Shown piece by piece: positions 5,587 through 6,313 of a stretch of 6,313 nt of DNA (its first letter is position 1; the number at the start of each line of letters is the position of its first letter). The stretch comes from Oscillospiraceae bacterium. GTDB lineage: Bacteria > Bacillota > Clostridia > Oscillospirales > Acutalibacteraceae. The translations under genes were made by a program, and so were the position numbers. The notes below the pieces were generated by a model. That model saw nothing but the letters and a program-made list of their open reading frames with translations. It searched no databases and was not told the DNA's origin. The stretch lies in the NCBI GenBank assembly GCA_015066165.1, contig SVOX01000092.1, positions 1 to 6,313 of the forward strand, read 5' to 3'.

Positions 5587-6313
5587 CTAACCCTTCCTTA
5601 ACTTATTAATCTTATCTCGCAAAGTTGCGGCATACTCAAATTCAAGTATCTTTGCCGCTTGTTTCATTTCAGCCGTTAAGCGCTTAATTTCGGCTTCACG
5701 CTCGGCTTTTGACATTTTAGAAACCGATTTTTCCTTAACCTTTGTACCAATTTCCAAAATTTCGTGAACACCTTTTTGTATGGTTTTTGGAACTATACCG
5801 TTATCGGCGTTGTATTTCATTTGAATAGCACGTCGGCGCTCGGTTTCACGAATAGCGTTTTCCATTGAACGAGTAACACTATCGGCATACATAATAACCT
5901 TTCCCTCGGCGTTACGTGCCGCACGTCCTATTGTTTGAACAAGCGAAGTCTCACTCCTGAGAAAACCTTCTTTATCGGCATCAAGTATTGCAACAAGCGA
6001 CACTTCGGGGATATCAAGTCCTTCACGCAAAAGGTTTATACCAACCAAAACATCAAACTCACCAAGACGTAAATCACGTATAATTTCCATACGTTCAATA
6101 GTGTCAATATCGTAATGCATATAACGCACTTTAATTTCAAGGTCGGTTAAATATTCGGTAAGGTCTTCTGCCATTTTTTTAGTAAGTGTGGTTATAAGCA
6201 CACGCTCACCTTTTTCGACTCTTGTATTAATCTCGCTCACCAAATCGTCAATTTGACCGTCGCTTGGTCTTACCGAAATTTCGGGATCTAAAAGACCTGT
6301 CGGTCTTATTACC
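5587..6313 (-). CDS. uvrB: UvrABC excinuclease subunit B, C-terminal part (N-terminus outside window)
   Basis: The last 241 residues of UvrB are present (full length usually about 660-670). UvrB is the DNA helicase-like subunit that receives damaged DNA from UvrA, verifies the lesion and recruits UvrC. The visible part starts at IRPTGLLDPEI (6309 downward), so the frame continues past the right edge. A TTG at 6243 is an internal leucine codon (QIDDL), not the start. It covers the second helicase domain: TTLTKKMAEDLTEYL, the motif V region GINLLREGLDIPEV, DADKEGFLRSE, and motif VI QTIGRAARN with its arginines. The C-terminal UVR domain ends in LEFEYAATLRDKINKLRKG, the coiled hairpin that contacts UvrC and UvrA. 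It ends with TAG one base before the TTG of uvrA; the uvrA ribosome site lies within its last codons. Arginine codons are mostly CGN (16 of 21 by hand count). No defect is visible. Confidence 0.97.
   Translation of the reverse strand, partial: VIRPTGLLDPEISVRPSDGQIDDLVSEINTRVEKGERVLITTLTKKMAEDLTEYLTDLEIKVRYMHYDIDTIERMEIIRDLRLGEFDVLVGINLLREGLDIPEVSLVAILDADKEGFLRSETSLVQTIGRAARNAEGKVIMYADSVTRSMENAIRETERRRAIQMKYNADNGIVPKTIQKGVHEILEIGTKVKEKSVSKMSKAEREAEIKRLTAEMKQAAKILEFEYAATLRDKINKLRKG
5591..5599 (-). promoter_or_regulatory. Ribosome binding site deciding the TTG start of uvrA
   Basis: AAGGAAGGG lies inside the final codons of uvrB, five bases before TTG 5585. Its strength probably compensates for the weak start codon and ties uvrA translation to that of uvrB. 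Confidence 0.8.

Noticed and set aside
5587..6243. Calling uvrB as a complete 218-residue protein from TTG 6243
   Set aside because: The frame stays open to the right edge and the extra 23 codons match conserved UvrB sequence (IRPTGLLDPEI), so the gene is simply cut by the window.
1..6313. Mobile element, CRISPR array, tRNA or defence system
   Set aside because: No transposase or integrase, no repeat-spacer pattern, no tRNA cloverleaf and no defence-associated domain in any of the five proteins.

Overview
The window reads as a piece of a low-GC Firmicute (Clostridia-like) chromosome. This is inferred from the uvrB-uvrA gene order, the clostridial flavour of the UvrA and UvrB proteins, strong purine-rich Shine-Dalgarno (SD) sites, use of TTG and GTG starts, and AT-rich codon choice. 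Genus and species cannot be read from the sequence. All five genes lie on the minus strand, so transcription runs from high to low coordinates.

Right part (6313 down to 2745): the C-terminal third of uvrB, cut by the window edge, followed after one base by complete uvrA, which starts with TTG. These encode two subunits of the UvrABC nucleotide excision repair machine and look translationally coupled. A perfect 11-bp-stem hairpin (2717-2742) two bases after the uvrA stop closes this unit.

Middle (2571-2744): a 174-bp intergenic region that changes operon. After the terminator it holds a textbook vegetative promoter (TTGACA, 17 bp, TATAAT, with an extended -10 TG), a perfect 11-bp palindrome abutting the -35 box, and a leader of about 50 bases. 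The leader has two competing hairpins, one of which would bury the SD of the next gene.

Left part (2570 down to 1): a three-gene sugar unit. A WecE/RffA-type PLP sugar aminotransferase is followed by a GNAT N-acetyltransferase, 16 bp downstream. A polyprenyl-phosphate-type family 2 glycosyltransferase then follows 18 bp downstream and runs off the left edge. The simplest reading is synthesis of dTDP-4-amino-4,6-dideoxygalactose (dTDP-Fuc4N), its N-acetylation to dTDP-Fuc4NAc, and loading of a sugar onto a lipid carrier for cell-surface glycan decoration. This resembles the aminotransferase/acyltransferase/undecaprenyl-phosphate transferase logic of the Gram-negative Arn pathway and borrows a step of enterobacterial common antigen synthesis. 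The lipid-loading step and its sugar are inference.

No insertion sequence, CRISPR array, tRNA, rRNA or defence system is visible, and I found no clearly undescribed system. The items most worth a second look are the pathway logic of the sugar unit and the control region in front of it.
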